This document shows, piece after piece, positions 46,068 to 54,692 of a stretch of DNA of 64,000 nucleotides. The stretch covers positions 248,001 to 312,000 of the forward strand of contig JANQRI010000005.1 of NCBI GenBank assembly GCA_028284675.1, in the 5' to 3' direction. Numbering within the stretch: position 1 is the first letter of the stretch; each line of letters opens with the position of its first letter. The translations under genes were made by a program, and so were the position numbers. Under the pieces are notes generated by a model. The model was not told the origin of the DNA, did no database searches, and worked only from the letters and a program-made list of their open reading frames with translations. The DNA comes from Gammaproteobacteria bacterium (GTDB lineage: Bacteria > Pseudomonadota > Gammaproteobacteria > HTCC5015).

Positions 46068-47114
46068 TTATTGATTCAATAAACCTTTTGATAATTGCAT
46101 TGTTAGGCAGTGTATGCCGCCGTGTTGTTCAATAAAAGCAAGACTATTAATGCCAGTAATGGTTCGTTCAGGGAAACATTGGGAAAGTGTGTCGATCGCC
46201 GTTTGATCAGCCGGGTCATTAAACTGTGGAACCAGCACCGCATGATTGGTGATTAAGAAATTCAAATAACTGGCCGGTAGCCGATGACCATTGGTTTGGC
46301 TGAACACCGCTTGCGGTAATGGCAATGGAATTAATGTGAATGGATTTCCTTCAGCGGTTCGGAACGCTTTGAGCTCCATCTCCATTTTTTGTAATGCCTG
46401 ATAATGTTCGTCTTCTGGATCATCACATCGCAGATATATAATAGTGTGCGGATTTACAAAGCGGGCGAGGTTGTCGATATGGCTGTCGGTATCGTCGCCG
46501 GCCAGATAGCCATTATTCAACCACAAGACCCGATTTACGCCTAATCTGGATTTTAGTTCATGTTCGATTGCCGTTTTATCCATGCCATTGCGGTTTGGGT
46601 TTAGCAGGCATTTGGGTGTTGTGAGCAGAGTGCCTTGGCCGTCGGATTCAATACTGCCGCCTTCCAGAATCAAAGATTGCGTTTTAAGTGTGCCGACAAA
46701 CAGGTCGGCTGATGCAAGCTGTCGGTTTACGGCATTATCCAGTGTGTGCGGGTAACGTTTACCCCAGCCGTTAAATTGAAAGTCGAGTGGCTCAGCGCTT
46801 TCGCCATGAATAATGCTGATTGGCCCGAAGTCCCGGGCCCAGCTGTCATTGGTCGGTATGGTGCAGTAATGGATCTGATCAGTGACTGCATCGGAGCCTG
46901 ATAGCAGTGATTGTATTCGCTGCCGGTGCTCTGGGTCCCGGGCAATGATAATCAATTGCTGCTGCTGGGCAATTGCGGATGTAAGCTCTACAAATTGGAT
47001 TTCTACTGTGCCCAGCAGAGCAGCCCAGTCGCTCTGTTTGTGCGGCCAGGCTAATAAAATAGCATCCTGGTGTTCCCATTCGGCGGGGAGCCGTATCCGG
47101 TTTGCGGCATGCAT
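46068..47114 (-). CDS. aguA: Agmatine deiminase
   Basis: Converts agmatine to N-carbamoylputrescine, the substrate of AguB. The 348 residues show the guanidine-modifying fold: TNDSWARDFGPI, FQFNGWGKRYPH, ILEGGSIESDGQGT, the catalytic His region GDDTDSHIDNLARF, and the nucleophile Cys in the C-terminal GGIHCLTMQ. Cytosolic. It is separated from aguB by 15.2 kb of opposite-strand giant genes, although the two genes often form an operon. Confidence 0.95.
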   Translation of the reverse strand: MHAANRIRLPAEWEHQDAILLAWPHKQSDWAALLGTVEIQFVELTSAIAQQQQLIIIARDPEHRQRIQSLLSGSDAVTDQIHYCTIPTNDSWARDFGPISIIHGESAEPLDFQFNGWGKRYPHTLDNAVNRQLASADLFVGTLKTQSLILEGGSIESDGQGTLLTTPKCLLNPNRNGMDKTAIEHELKSRLGVNRVLWLNNGYLAGDDTDSHIDNLARFVNPHTIIYLRCDDPEDEHYQALQKMEMELKAFRTAEGNPFTLIPLPLPQAVFSQTNGHRLPASYLNFLITNHAVLVPQFNDPADQTAIDTLSQCFPERTITGINSLAFIEQHGGIHCLTMQLSKGLLNQ

Positions 47115-47161
47115 AAGAAGCGGTATGAAGGTATACCGGCCGCGTCGGCTGGCCCCGCTTT

Positions 47162-47491
47162 TTATTGGGGCATATTCAGTACATCGCCGCCGGCTCGCAA
47201 TTCCGGCCTGGGGGCAACGCTGGAAGAAGGGCGGCGTTCCAGTTCGTGGTCACGATTGTAGCTGTGGACCACATGATCGTATTCGAAAACCACGACAAAA
47301 GAGCCATAGACCCATTTGGTGATCGGGGGCTCCCCCACCGGGCCCTCGATAAATTCCGGGCTGCCGTGCATGGTTTCGACTTTGCCTTTGCTGGCGCCGC
47401 GAAGCGCGCTGTCCGCATCGGCGCTGGCCCAGCCGGTAACAGTACTGCCGGTAAGCAGGCTTAACCATAGTATGTGGTGTTTTATATTCAT
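47162..47491 (-). CDS. Small periplasmic protein of unknown function
   Basis: 109 residues with a signal peptide (NIKHHILWLSLLTGS.. cleaved near ASA). The mature part has GASKGKVETMHGSPEF, PPITKWVYGSFVVVFEYDHVVHS, a pattern of short helix then beta strands that recalls BamE/OmlA-like small outer-membrane proteins, but I cannot assign it. The tail is Pro/Arg-rich. It is encoded between aguA and lolC, divergent from lolC. Confidence 0.7.
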   Translation of the reverse strand: MNIKHHILWLSLLTGSTVTGWASADADSALRGASKGKVETMHGSPEFIEGPVGEPPITKWVYGSFVVVFEYDHVVHSYNRDHELERRPSSSVAPRPELRAGGDVLNMPQ

Positions 47492-47683
47492 TATATAACT
47501 CCGAACCTCAGATCATCGGAAAACACTATACCAGCACCGGCCCCATCAAGAAAGCATTGCGCATTGCCTGAAGTCTGGACTGTGTCGTGATTCATATTAA
47601 CCCGGCACTCAAATATTCCGGCAAATATTCCGCTTAGATAAATAAACAGACATTTCTGCTGGAGTATGGTGTAATGGCGCGCC

Positions 47684-48931
47684 ATGTTTTACCCACTTGA
47701 GCTATATATCGGCCTACGCTATACCCGCGCCAAACGGCGTAATCATTTTATTTCCTTTATATCACTGATTTCGGTATTGGGTGTTGCGCTGGGCGTGGCG
47801 ACTTTGATCACGGTTATTTCGGTGATGAATGGCTTTGAGAAAGAGTTGCGTGAGCGTATTTTGGGGATGGCTTCACATGCGACAATCAGCCCGTTGACCG
47901 GGGAGATGCGTGATTGGGCGTCTTTGATTGAGCGGGCCGAGCAACATCCCGAAGTATTGGCTGCCGCGCCATATACTGAAGGCGAGGTAATGCTGAGTAA
48001 TCGCGGCCGGGTCAGTGGTGCGTTGATCCGCGGTGTGTTGACCGAATATGAAAAGAATGTCACGGATGTGATGGAAAAAATGGTGGCCGGCAGCTTTGAT
48101 GCGTTGAGGCCGGGCGAATATGGCATTGTGCTCGGTAGTGAACTGGCATTGGTGCTTGGGTTGACTCTGGGTGATAAGTTTACGGTGATTACACCGCAAA
48201 CCAGTGCAACACCGGTCGGTATTTTGCCGCGACTCAGAAGTTTTACCGTCGTGGGGATATTCGAGGTCGGCATGTTTGAGTATGACCGCACGTTTGCATT
48301 TATGCATATTCAGGATGCGGGCAAACTGCTGCGTATGCCTCAGGGTGTCAGTGGCGTGCGTCTGAAGCTGGAAGACATGTTTCGTGCGCGCGGTGTTGCA
48401 ACCGAGCTTACCCGGGAACTGGGTGAAGGTTATTGGGTTGGGGATTGGACACGCAGGCATGTAAACTTTTTTAAAGCGGTGCAAACCGAGAGGCGGGTGA
48501 TGTTTGTCATTCTTGCATTGATTCTCGCGGTGGCGGCATTCAACATCGTATCAGCCTTAGTCATGGTTGTAACGGACAAACAGAGTGATATTGCAATATT
48601 GCGCACGTTGGGCGCATCACCGTTTACGATTACGAAAATTTTTGTTGTGCAGGGAACAGTGATCGGTATGGTCGGGGCCGGTTTTGGTGTTGTTTGCGGG
48701 GTTTTGTTGGCATTAAATGTTGAGACTATAGTGGCGTTTTTTGAATCGTTGTTCGGCATAAAGTTTTTGGCGCCGGATGTGTACTACATCAGTAATCTGC
48801 CGTCTGATTTACAATGGCCGGATGTGTTAAAGATCGGTTGTATGTCATTTGCATTATCAATATTGGCCACTATTTATCCGGCCTGGCGTGCGTCAAAAGT
48901 GCAACCGGCTGAGGCTTTGCGTTATGAGTAA
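47684..48931 (+). CDS. lolC: Lipoprotein-releasing ABC transporter permease (LolC/LolE family)
   Basis: Inner-membrane permease that extracts lipoproteins and passes them to LolA. The 415 residues have one membrane segment at 20-45 (SLISVLGVALGVATLITVISVMNG region), a long periplasmic domain and three C-terminal segments of the FtsX type, with FIS.ISLISVLGV and P..ALRYE family signatures. Only one permease gene is present next to lolD, so the transporter may be a LolDF-type homodimeric system or the second permease may be elsewhere. The gene overlaps lolD by eight bases. Confidence 0.92.
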   Translation: MFYPLELYIGLRYTRAKRRNHFISFISLISVLGVALGVATLITVISVMNGFEKELRERILGMASHATISPLTGEMRDWASLIERAEQHPEVLAAAPYTEGEVMLSNRGRVSGALIRGVLTEYEKNVTDVMEKMVAGSFDALRPGEYGIVLGSELALVLGLTLGDKFTVITPQTSATPVGILPRLRSFTVVGIFEVGMFEYDRTFAFMHIQDAGKLLRMPQGVSGVRLKLEDMFRARGVATELTRELGEGYWVGDWTRRHVNFFKAVQTERRVMFVILALILAVAAFNIVSALVMVVTDKQSDIAILRTLGASPFTITKIFVVQGTVIGMVGAGFGVVCGVLLALNVETIVAFFESLFGIKFLAPDVYYISNLPSDLQWPDVLKIGCMSFALSILATIYPAWRASKVQPAEALRYE

Positions 48932-49613
48932 TGTTGAGCAGCAGGCCATCCTGCAGTGTAAGGGGCTGAGTAAAACCTATGATGAACTCAGTCAGCCGGT
49001 AGAGGTTTTAAAAGATGTAAATTTTTCGGTATCGCGCGGTGAACAATTGGCGATTGTCGGTTCCTCGGGTTCGGGTAAAAGCACTTTATTGCATTTACTC
49101 GGTGGTTTGGATCGGCCGAGCAGCGGTGAGGTGTTTATGGCCGGGCAGTCATTGCAAACTATGTCTGCGGCCGGTTGCGGGCGCTTGCGCAATAAAACAC
49201 TGGGCTTTGTCTATCAGTTTCATCATTTGTTGCCGGAATTTACTGCGCTTGAGAATGTTGCATTACCGTTGTTGGTTCGCGGTGAGCCTGTCGCGCACGC
49301 CAGTCAATCCGCACGGGAAATTTTAACTAAAGCCGGTCTGGCGGAGCGGCTTGAGCATAAACCGGCGGAACTATCCGGCGGTGAGCGGCAACGCGCGGCA
49401 ATTGCCAGAGCGTTGGTTACCCGGCCGGCATGTGTACTGGCCGATGAGCCGACCGGCAATCTCGACAGCCGCAATGCGGCGCAGGTCTATGAGCTGTTGC
49501 TGGAGTTGAATCTCGAAATGGGCCTGGCTTTTGTGATTGTGACCCATGACTATCAGATGGCTGAACGGGCGGGTCGAGTTATGGAATTAAAAGACGGGTC
49601 TTTGCAGGGTTAA
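48924..49613 (+). CDS. lolD: Lipoprotein-releasing ABC transporter ATPase LolD
   Basis: ATP-binding subunit driving lipoprotein release. The 229 residues have Walker A GSSGSGKST, the ABC signature LSGGERQR, Walker B VLADEPTG and the family block TLGFVYQFHHLLPEFTALENV. ATG 48924 lies inside the end of lolC and fits family length; the frame is open further up but that is lolC sequence. After it lies the second MITE-like element. Confidence 0.97.
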   Translation: MSNVEQQAILQCKGLSKTYDELSQPVEVLKDVNFSVSRGEQLAIVGSSGSGKSTLLHLLGGLDRPSSGEVFMAGQSLQTMSAAGCGRLRNKTLGFVYQFHHLLPEFTALENVALPLLVRGEPVAHASQSAREILTKAGLAERLEHKPAELSGGERQRAAIARALVTRPACVLADEPTGNLDSRNAAQVYELLLELNLEMGLAFVIVTHDYQMAERAGRVMELKDGSLQG

Positions 49614-49625
49614 AATCGTTGTTAA

Positions 49626-49873
49626 TAGAATCTATCTCAAACACGAGATTTTGCTTTCAGGCTAGACGCGCGACGACGAAAAGCGGACGACTCTATGGAT
49701 GGAGGAGTTAGAGCGACGCACGCCTACAAGGATGTAGGTGTTAGAGTCGAGTCTGGAACGGAGACCGAGGAAGCCAAAGCCGAGTTTACACGCAGTTTGC
49801 GCCGCAGCACCCCGCATTTGAGGAGGAACGCAACGACGCATGGAAGTGAAAGATCACAATGAGATAGGTTCTA
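49626..49873. repeat. MITE-like element, copy 2 (248 bp)
   Basis: Flanked by TAGAATCTATCTCAA and its inverse GAGATAGGTTCTA, an imperfect version of the terminal repeats of copy 1 at 14-168. The right part (AGTTTACACGCAGTTTGCG, CCCCGCATTTGAG, AACGACGCATG) matches the reverse complement of copy 1. It is ~90 bp longer, with two related direct repeats inside (GGAGGAGTTAGAGCGACGC near 49701 and GTAGGTGTTAGAGTCGAGT near 49734). It fills the gap between the convergent lolD and a membrane protein gene, where it could act as a transcription barrier. Confidence 0.75.
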
Positions 49874-49878
49874 GTATT

Positions 49879-50544
49879 TTAGAGTTGCCTGCCCAAATAT
49901 AATGAGTAACTTAAAATAATCGGCGCCTGAAAAACCAACAGCCCCAGCTGATAAAGCACTGCGGGGAAGCCGTCACGATTAAACCAGTCATCAAGTTTTT
50001 CTCCCAGAGTGTCCGCTACTTTCACCGCCGGCCAGTGGCTTATCATGGTAAACAGGATTAACAGGATAAGTGTTTTACCGTCCGGCCAGTAATCGACCGG
50101 AGGCGTACCGAAAACCGGTAACAGCCAGCTGAATACCAACAAAGTGGCAGCGATTCCCTGCACCGGTAGTACCAACACATGCAAACTGCCGATGACCGGC
50201 GCCAGTGGCAGCAGCAGGCCGGTCAGAAATAAAGTGTTCACCAATGTGCTGACACGGTTATCGGATGCCAGCAGGCTGATGATTGATGGCGGGTCATTCA
50301 ATCCGAACATCGCCGGATAGGCAAGCGCAATAAAAATCGCCAGTGACAATACCCGCGCCAGCGGAATCCAGATATGTTCTACATACCAGTGTGAAAATGC
50401 TTTATACCACCAGTGGCTGGCCGGGATATTCTCGACCCGTTGGGCGATTGCGGCAGTCAGTGCAAGCAGCAGGATCGCCGATACAAAATAAGCGATCATT
50501 GCGATCAAAGTGTTCGGGTGCCAAAGCGCATCGGGCAATGTCAT
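49879..50544 (-). CDS. Integral membrane protein of unknown function
   Basis: 221 residues with about six predicted membrane segments (for example IAMIAYFVSAILLLALTAAI and VLSLAIFIALAYPAMFGL). No motif that I recognise. Its start overlaps the stop of the DUF2062 gene (ATGA), so the two are co-translated; both are membrane proteins and may act together. Confidence 0.75.
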   Translation of the reverse strand: MTLPDALWHPNTLIAMIAYFVSAILLLALTAAIAQRVENIPASHWWYKAFSHWYVEHIWIPLARVLSLAIFIALAYPAMFGLNDPPSIISLLASDNRVSTLVNTLFLTGLLLPLAPVIGSLHVLVLPVQGIAATLLVFSWLLPVFGTPPVDYWPDGKTLILLILFTMISHWPAVKVADTLGEKLDDWFNRDGFPAVLYQLGLLVFQAPIILSYSLYLGRQL

Positions 50545-51083
50545 GGATTATTCGGCTCGCTGTTTTTAGGTTGCCGCAATAATTTTCGCTCTTTCAGGCG
50601 TTGCAGCAAATGCAGGCGCCACAACAGGCGGACTGATATAAAGCCGGTCAGCCCGCTAAGGCATGCCATCAGGAAGCAACCCAGCAAAAATGGTCGCCAG
50701 CGGGGACCCAGTTCCAGAAACAACCAGTCCAGGCTGAACTCAAAGTGAAACGGTTGAATCTCAATGCCCATTACCATCGCGCCTACCCTGTAGGCGATAA
50801 AGAACATCGGTGGAATGGTGACCGGATTGGTAATGAATACCAAAGACACGGCGATCGGCAGGTTAACCCTGAACAGAATCGCTAACAACGCTGCTTGTAC
50901 CATTTGCAGTGGGATTGGGATGTAACAAACAAACAGCCCGATTGCAAATGCTCCGGACACCGAACGGCGGTTAAGATGCCAGAGGTTCGGATCATGAAGC
51001 AGGCTGCCGAGGTACTCAAACGACTTGTTCTGACGAATTTGTTCCGGTGTTGGAAGATATTTTTTGAATAATTTTTTAGGCAC
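50541..51083 (-). CDS. DUF2062 domain membrane protein
   Basis: 180 residues. The block RRSVSGAFAIGLFVCYIPIPLQM..A followed by NLPIAVSLVFITNPVTIPPMF is the hallmark of DUF2062 proteins. Three or four membrane segments. Function unknown in the family. It is divergent from comEC, as in many gammaproteobacteria, with 139 bases between them. Confidence 0.88.
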   Translation of the reverse strand: MPKKLFKKYLPTPEQIRQNKSFEYLGSLLHDPNLWHLNRRSVSGAFAIGLFVCYIPIPLQMVQAALLAILFRVNLPIAVSLVFITNPVTIPPMFFIAYRVGAMVMGIEIQPFHFEFSLDWLFLELGPRWRPFLLGCFLMACLSGLTGFISVRLLWRLHLLQRLKERKLLRQPKNSEPNNP

Positions 51084-51222
51084 GTTTTGTTATAAATCGG
51101 TTTATGTACTATGATGCTGGATAGCCTGCCACAAATCGCTGCAGATTTTAAGGGAGCTGCGGCTTAATAGCAAAGCGATGTCGGTACGGCTATTGGGCAT
51201 AAATAAATTAAGAGCATAAACA

Positions 51223-53562
51223 ATGATATCGGCCGGGATAGCATTTTTTCTAGGCGTTTTAACGGTATCGCAGCTGCAGGAACTGCCTTCAGTGCTTTGG
51301 TTGTGGCTTGCTGTGCCTTTATGCGCAGTTTGGTTTATCACACCCAGGTTACGGTTTATTTACGCGTTTGTATTGGGTTTTCTGTGGGCATTGGGGTTTG
51401 CACAATACCGCCTGGGCCAGGAATTACCGCAGCCGCTGATTGGTCAGGATGTGCTGGTCGCCGGTTATATTGCATCGATACCGGTTGTTGATGAGCAAAA
51501 GCGCCGCTTTGAGTTCGAGATTCATGAGCAACTGGATAAGTCTTCGAATGCACGCCTGCGGCTGCCGCTCAAAGTGCGTTTGAGCTGGTATGGCCGTGAT
51601 CATCAGTCTTTGCCGGTATTGCAGGCAGGCGATTACTGGCAGCTCAAACTACGCCTGAAGCGCCCGCACGGGTTGATGAACCCGGGCGGGTTTGATTATG
51701 AGGGCTGGCTATTTGGGCGGGGCATACGCGCAACCGGATATGTGCGCCCGGGGACACAGAATATGGTGCTTGATGCCGGTCGATATCGTCATGGGGTTCA
51801 GCGTTTGCGGCAGTCGTTGTTAATGCACCTGGAAACAGTGCTGCCATCCGGAAGAAATAACGGCATTATAACTGCGCTGGCACTTGGGCATCGCGCATCC
51901 ATCCAGGCCGAAGACTGGGAGCTGCTGCTGAGCACCGGCACTAATCATTTGATGGCCATTTCAGGTTTGCATATCGGTCTGATCGCGGCGCTGTCGTATT
52001 GGCTGGTATTGCGTATCGGCGGCTGGCTGCTTGCGTTTCATGCGGTACGTTACCCTTGCTGGCCATTGCAGCGAATTGCCGCACTGGCGGCTTTTGTGAG
52101 TGCATTTATGTATGCGTTGCTCGCGGGATTTGCGTTACCGACGCAGCGGGCGCTGATTATGCTGGCGGTTGGTTTGCTGAGTTTATTGAGTTACCGGCCT
52201 TTAAGGCCGGGACGAAGCTTATTGCTGGCGCTGCTCGCGGTGTTGCTGTTTGATCCGTTTGCGGTCAGTCAACCCGGATTTTGGCTGTCTTTTGGGGCAG
52301 TGGCGATATTGACTTACATTGTAGTCGGGCGGTTGAAGCCGGATATGCGTAAGGGCTTGCGTTTATTACGGTGGGGGCGGCTGCAATGGGCTCTGATATT
52401 GGCGCTGGCTCCGATCACGCTGTATTGGTTCGGGCGGGCTGCGATCAGTGCGGGGTTTGCAAATTTTATTGCGATTCCATTGGTGGCTTTTCTGGTTGTA
52501 CCTGCGGTACTGGCCGCCGTATTGTGCAGTCTGATCTGGCCTGCGGCGGCGGTGCTGATATTTCGATTTGCTGATATCCTGCTGAACGGGCTCTGGTGGG
52601 TGCTGGAATATGCCCGGGACTGGCCGTTTGCACAATGGTTGGGGCCTTCGCCGCCGTTATGGGCGGTATTGCTGGCAATTGTCGGAATGATATGGTTATT
52701 GGCGCCACGTGGTTTGCCGGGCCGATGGATCGGTGTTTTTTGGTTATTCCCGTTGTTGATGAACAAACCGGTTCCGCCGGAGCACGGTGTATTGCGACTG
52801 ACATTCCTGGATGTTGGCCAGGGAACCGCGGTGGTTGCGCAAACCCGCAGGCATCTGCTGATATATGATACCGGGCCCAGGTACAGTGAGCGTTTTGATA
52901 TGGGGCAGGTGGTGTTATTACCCTATTTGCGTAGCCTGGGTGCGGATAAAGTCGATACCCTCATTGTGTCGCATGGCGATAATGATCATATTGGAGGCGC
53001 GTCGGCGATACAGGCGGCTCTACCGGTAAATCAAGTGCTGAGCAGTGTGCCGGAGCGCCTGCAGCATGCGAGTGCTTGCCGCGCAGGGCAGAGCTGGGAA
53101 TGGGACGGTGTGCACTTTGATATGCTCTACCCAGTGAAACCGGAGCCTTATTTGGGCAATAACAGTTCCTGTGTACTGCGAATTACGGTAGGTGATCAGG
53201 CGGTATTGCTGGCCGGGGATATTGAACGAACCGCTGAAATTGGTTTGCTTGTGTCCGGAAAGCTGGAGCCGCTGGCGATATTATTGGTTCCGCATCATGG
53301 CAGCCGGACTTCTTCGATGCCGCGTTTTGTGGAAACAGTGCGTCCTGAATATGCGATTATCAGTGCCGGCTACCGCAATCGTTACGGTTTTCCGAAAGCG
53401 GATGTTCTGGCACGTTATCGCGATCAGGGTGCATCTTTAGCGGTGACCGGTATTGAAGGTGCATTACACTTTGTAATCAAGCAGCAGAATGTGTCACAGC
53501 CGTCGGCTTTTCGCCGCGAACAGGCCAGGTTTTGGCATAATCGCCCATGGCGGGAAGAGTGA
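51223..53562 (+). CDS. comEC: DNA internalization / competence protein ComEC (Rec2)
   Basis: Predicted DNA-uptake channel of the inner membrane. The 779 residues comprise an N-terminal OB-like domain (DUF4131), the competence membrane domain with HLMAISGLHIGLIAALSYW, and a C-terminal metallo-beta-lactamase domain (FLDVGQGTAVV, SHGDNDHIGGA, LVPHHGSRTSS). All three parts are present, so natural transformation is possible if pilus genes exist elsewhere. Confidence 0.95.
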   Translation: MISAGIAFFLGVLTVSQLQELPSVLWLWLAVPLCAVWFITPRLRFIYAFVLGFLWALGFAQYRLGQELPQPLIGQDVLVAGYIASIPVVDEQKRRFEFEIHEQLDKSSNARLRLPLKVRLSWYGRDHQSLPVLQAGDYWQLKLRLKRPHGLMNPGGFDYEGWLFGRGIRATGYVRPGTQNMVLDAGRYRHGVQRLRQSLLMHLETVLPSGRNNGIITALALGHRASIQAEDWELLLSTGTNHLMAISGLHIGLIAALSYWLVLRIGGWLLAFHAVRYPCWPLQRIAALAAFVSAFMYALLAGFALPTQRALIMLAVGLLSLLSYRPLRPGRSLLLALLAVLLFDPFAVSQPGFWLSFGAVAILTYIVVGRLKPDMRKGLRLLRWGRLQWALILALAPITLYWFGRAAISAGFANFIAIPLVAFLVVPAVLAAVLCSLIWPAAAVLIFRFADILLNGLWWVLEYARDWPFAQWLGPSPPLWAVLLAIVGMIWLLAPRGLPGRWIGVFWLFPLLMNKPVPPEHGVLRLTFLDVGQGTAVVAQTRRHLLIYDTGPRYSERFDMGQVVLLPYLRSLGADKVDTLIVSHGDNDHIGGASAIQAALPVNQVLSSVPERLQHASACRAGQSWEWDGVHFDMLYPVKPEPYLGNNSSCVLRITVGDQAVLLAGDIERTAEIGLLVSGKLEPLAILLVPHHGSRTSSMPRFVETVRPEYAIISAGYRNRYGFPKADVLARYRDQGASLAVTGIEGALHFVIKQQNVSQPSAFRREQARFWHNRPWREE

Positions 53563-53637
53563 GGAAATTTTCAGGCGAATCCAGTATCATTCGATGCCGG
53601 TTTTGAGCGAATTCAACCCAATTTATAAGGAATAGCT

Positions 53638-54279
53638 GTGTTTGAGCTGATTAAAGCGGGGGGCTGGTTAATGGTCCCGATACTTGCCTGTTCAGTGATT
53701 GCTTCGGCGATTGTTATCGAGCGGTTCTGGACATTAAGGAGCAGTCGTGTGGCGCCGCCGACGTTGATTGTGCAAATCTGGGAGTGGGTCAAAAAGAATG
53801 AGCTGGATGATACCCGGATTCAGGCGGTGCATGAGAGTTCTCCATTGGGGCGTATTCTGGCTTCCGGTCTGATTAACCGTAATCATTCCCGCGAGATTAT
53901 GAAAGAAAGCATCCAGGATATCGGGCGCCATGTTGCGCATGAACTGGAGCGTTTTGTCGGTACTTTGGGCACGATTGCATCGATTTCACCGCTACTGGGT
54001 TTGCTGGGTACAGTATTGGGCATGATTACCGTGTTTACCGTGATCACCACATCCGGGGTTGGCAACCCCGGTGAGTTGGCCGGTGGTATTTCACAAGCCC
54101 TGATCACGACCGCAGCCGGCTTATCTGTGGCGATACCCAGCATGATTTTTAACCGCTATTTTCTGGCTAAGGTTCAAAGTCTGGTAGTCAATATGGAAGA
54201 AGAGGCGCTTAAGCTGGTTGAGGTTATTCACGGTGAGCGTGAACAGGATGCGGCGTTGTCAAGAGGCAGGCAGCGGTGA
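53638..54279 (+). CDS. exbB: MotA/TolQ/ExbB proton channel protein
   Basis: Inner-membrane channel subunit that, with ExbD, energises an outer-membrane or cell-envelope process. The 213 residues have three membrane segments and the block LGTIASISPLLGLLGTVLGMI, then ISQALITTAAGLSVAIPSM. Starts at GTG behind AAGGAA. In the comEC-exbB-exbD-msbA arrangement of Pseudomonas and Xanthomonas relatives this pair stands apart from TonB, so the partner is unclear. Confidence 0.92.
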   Translation: MFELIKAGGWLMVPILACSVIASAIVIERFWTLRSSRVAPPTLIVQIWEWVKKNELDDTRIQAVHESSPLGRILASGLINRNHSREIMKESIQDIGRHVAHELERFVGTLGTIASISPLLGLLGTVLGMITVFTVITTSGVGNPGELAGGISQALITTAAGLSVAIPSMIFNRYFLAKVQSLVVNMEEEALKLVEVIHGEREQDAALSRGRQR

Positions 54280-54692
54280 ATTTTGGTCCGCGCAAAACCG
54301 AACCACAGGAGATCAATATTACACCGTTGATTGATGTGGTTTTTATTCTGCTGATTTTTTTTATGGTGACCACTACTTTTCAACGTGAGGCGGATCTGGC
54401 GATTAGTTTGCCGCAAGCCTCAAAAGAGCCGCAACCGCAACAGGAAATACCGCTGGAGATTGTGATCAGTGCGCAGGGGCAATATTATGTCGGCGGCCAG
54501 GAGCTTGTTAACAATCGTGTTGAAACATTAAAGCAGGCCTTAAAACAACTGGCGCGCGGGCAGAAAGACAAGCCGCTGGTTGTGCGTGCGGATGCGAAAA
54601 CGCCGCATCAGTTTGTTGTCAGTGCAATGGATGCCGCGGCGCAGTTGGGACTGGTGCGCCTGTCAATCGCCACCACACAAGCACAGGACTAA
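54276..54692 (+). CDS. exbD: Biopolymer transport protein ExbD/TolR
   Basis: 138 residues with one N-terminal membrane segment and the family block EINITPLIDVVFILLIFFMV, including the proton-translocating Asp. The periplasmic domain follows. It begins at a GTG overlapping the exbB stop and ends with a stop that overlaps the msbA start by one base, so exbB, exbD and msbA-lpxK form one transcript. Confidence 0.93.
   Translation: MNFGPRKTEPQEINITPLIDVVFILLIFFMVTTTFQREADLAISLPQASKEPQPQQEIPLEIVISAQGQYYVGGQELVNNRVETLKQALKQLARGQKDKPLVVRADAKTPHQFVVSAMDAAAQLGLVRLSIATTQAQD

Noticed and set aside
51102..51341. Small minus-strand frame at the comEC start
   Set aside because: It overlaps the comEC coding start on the opposite strand and has no family features; taken as a shadow.
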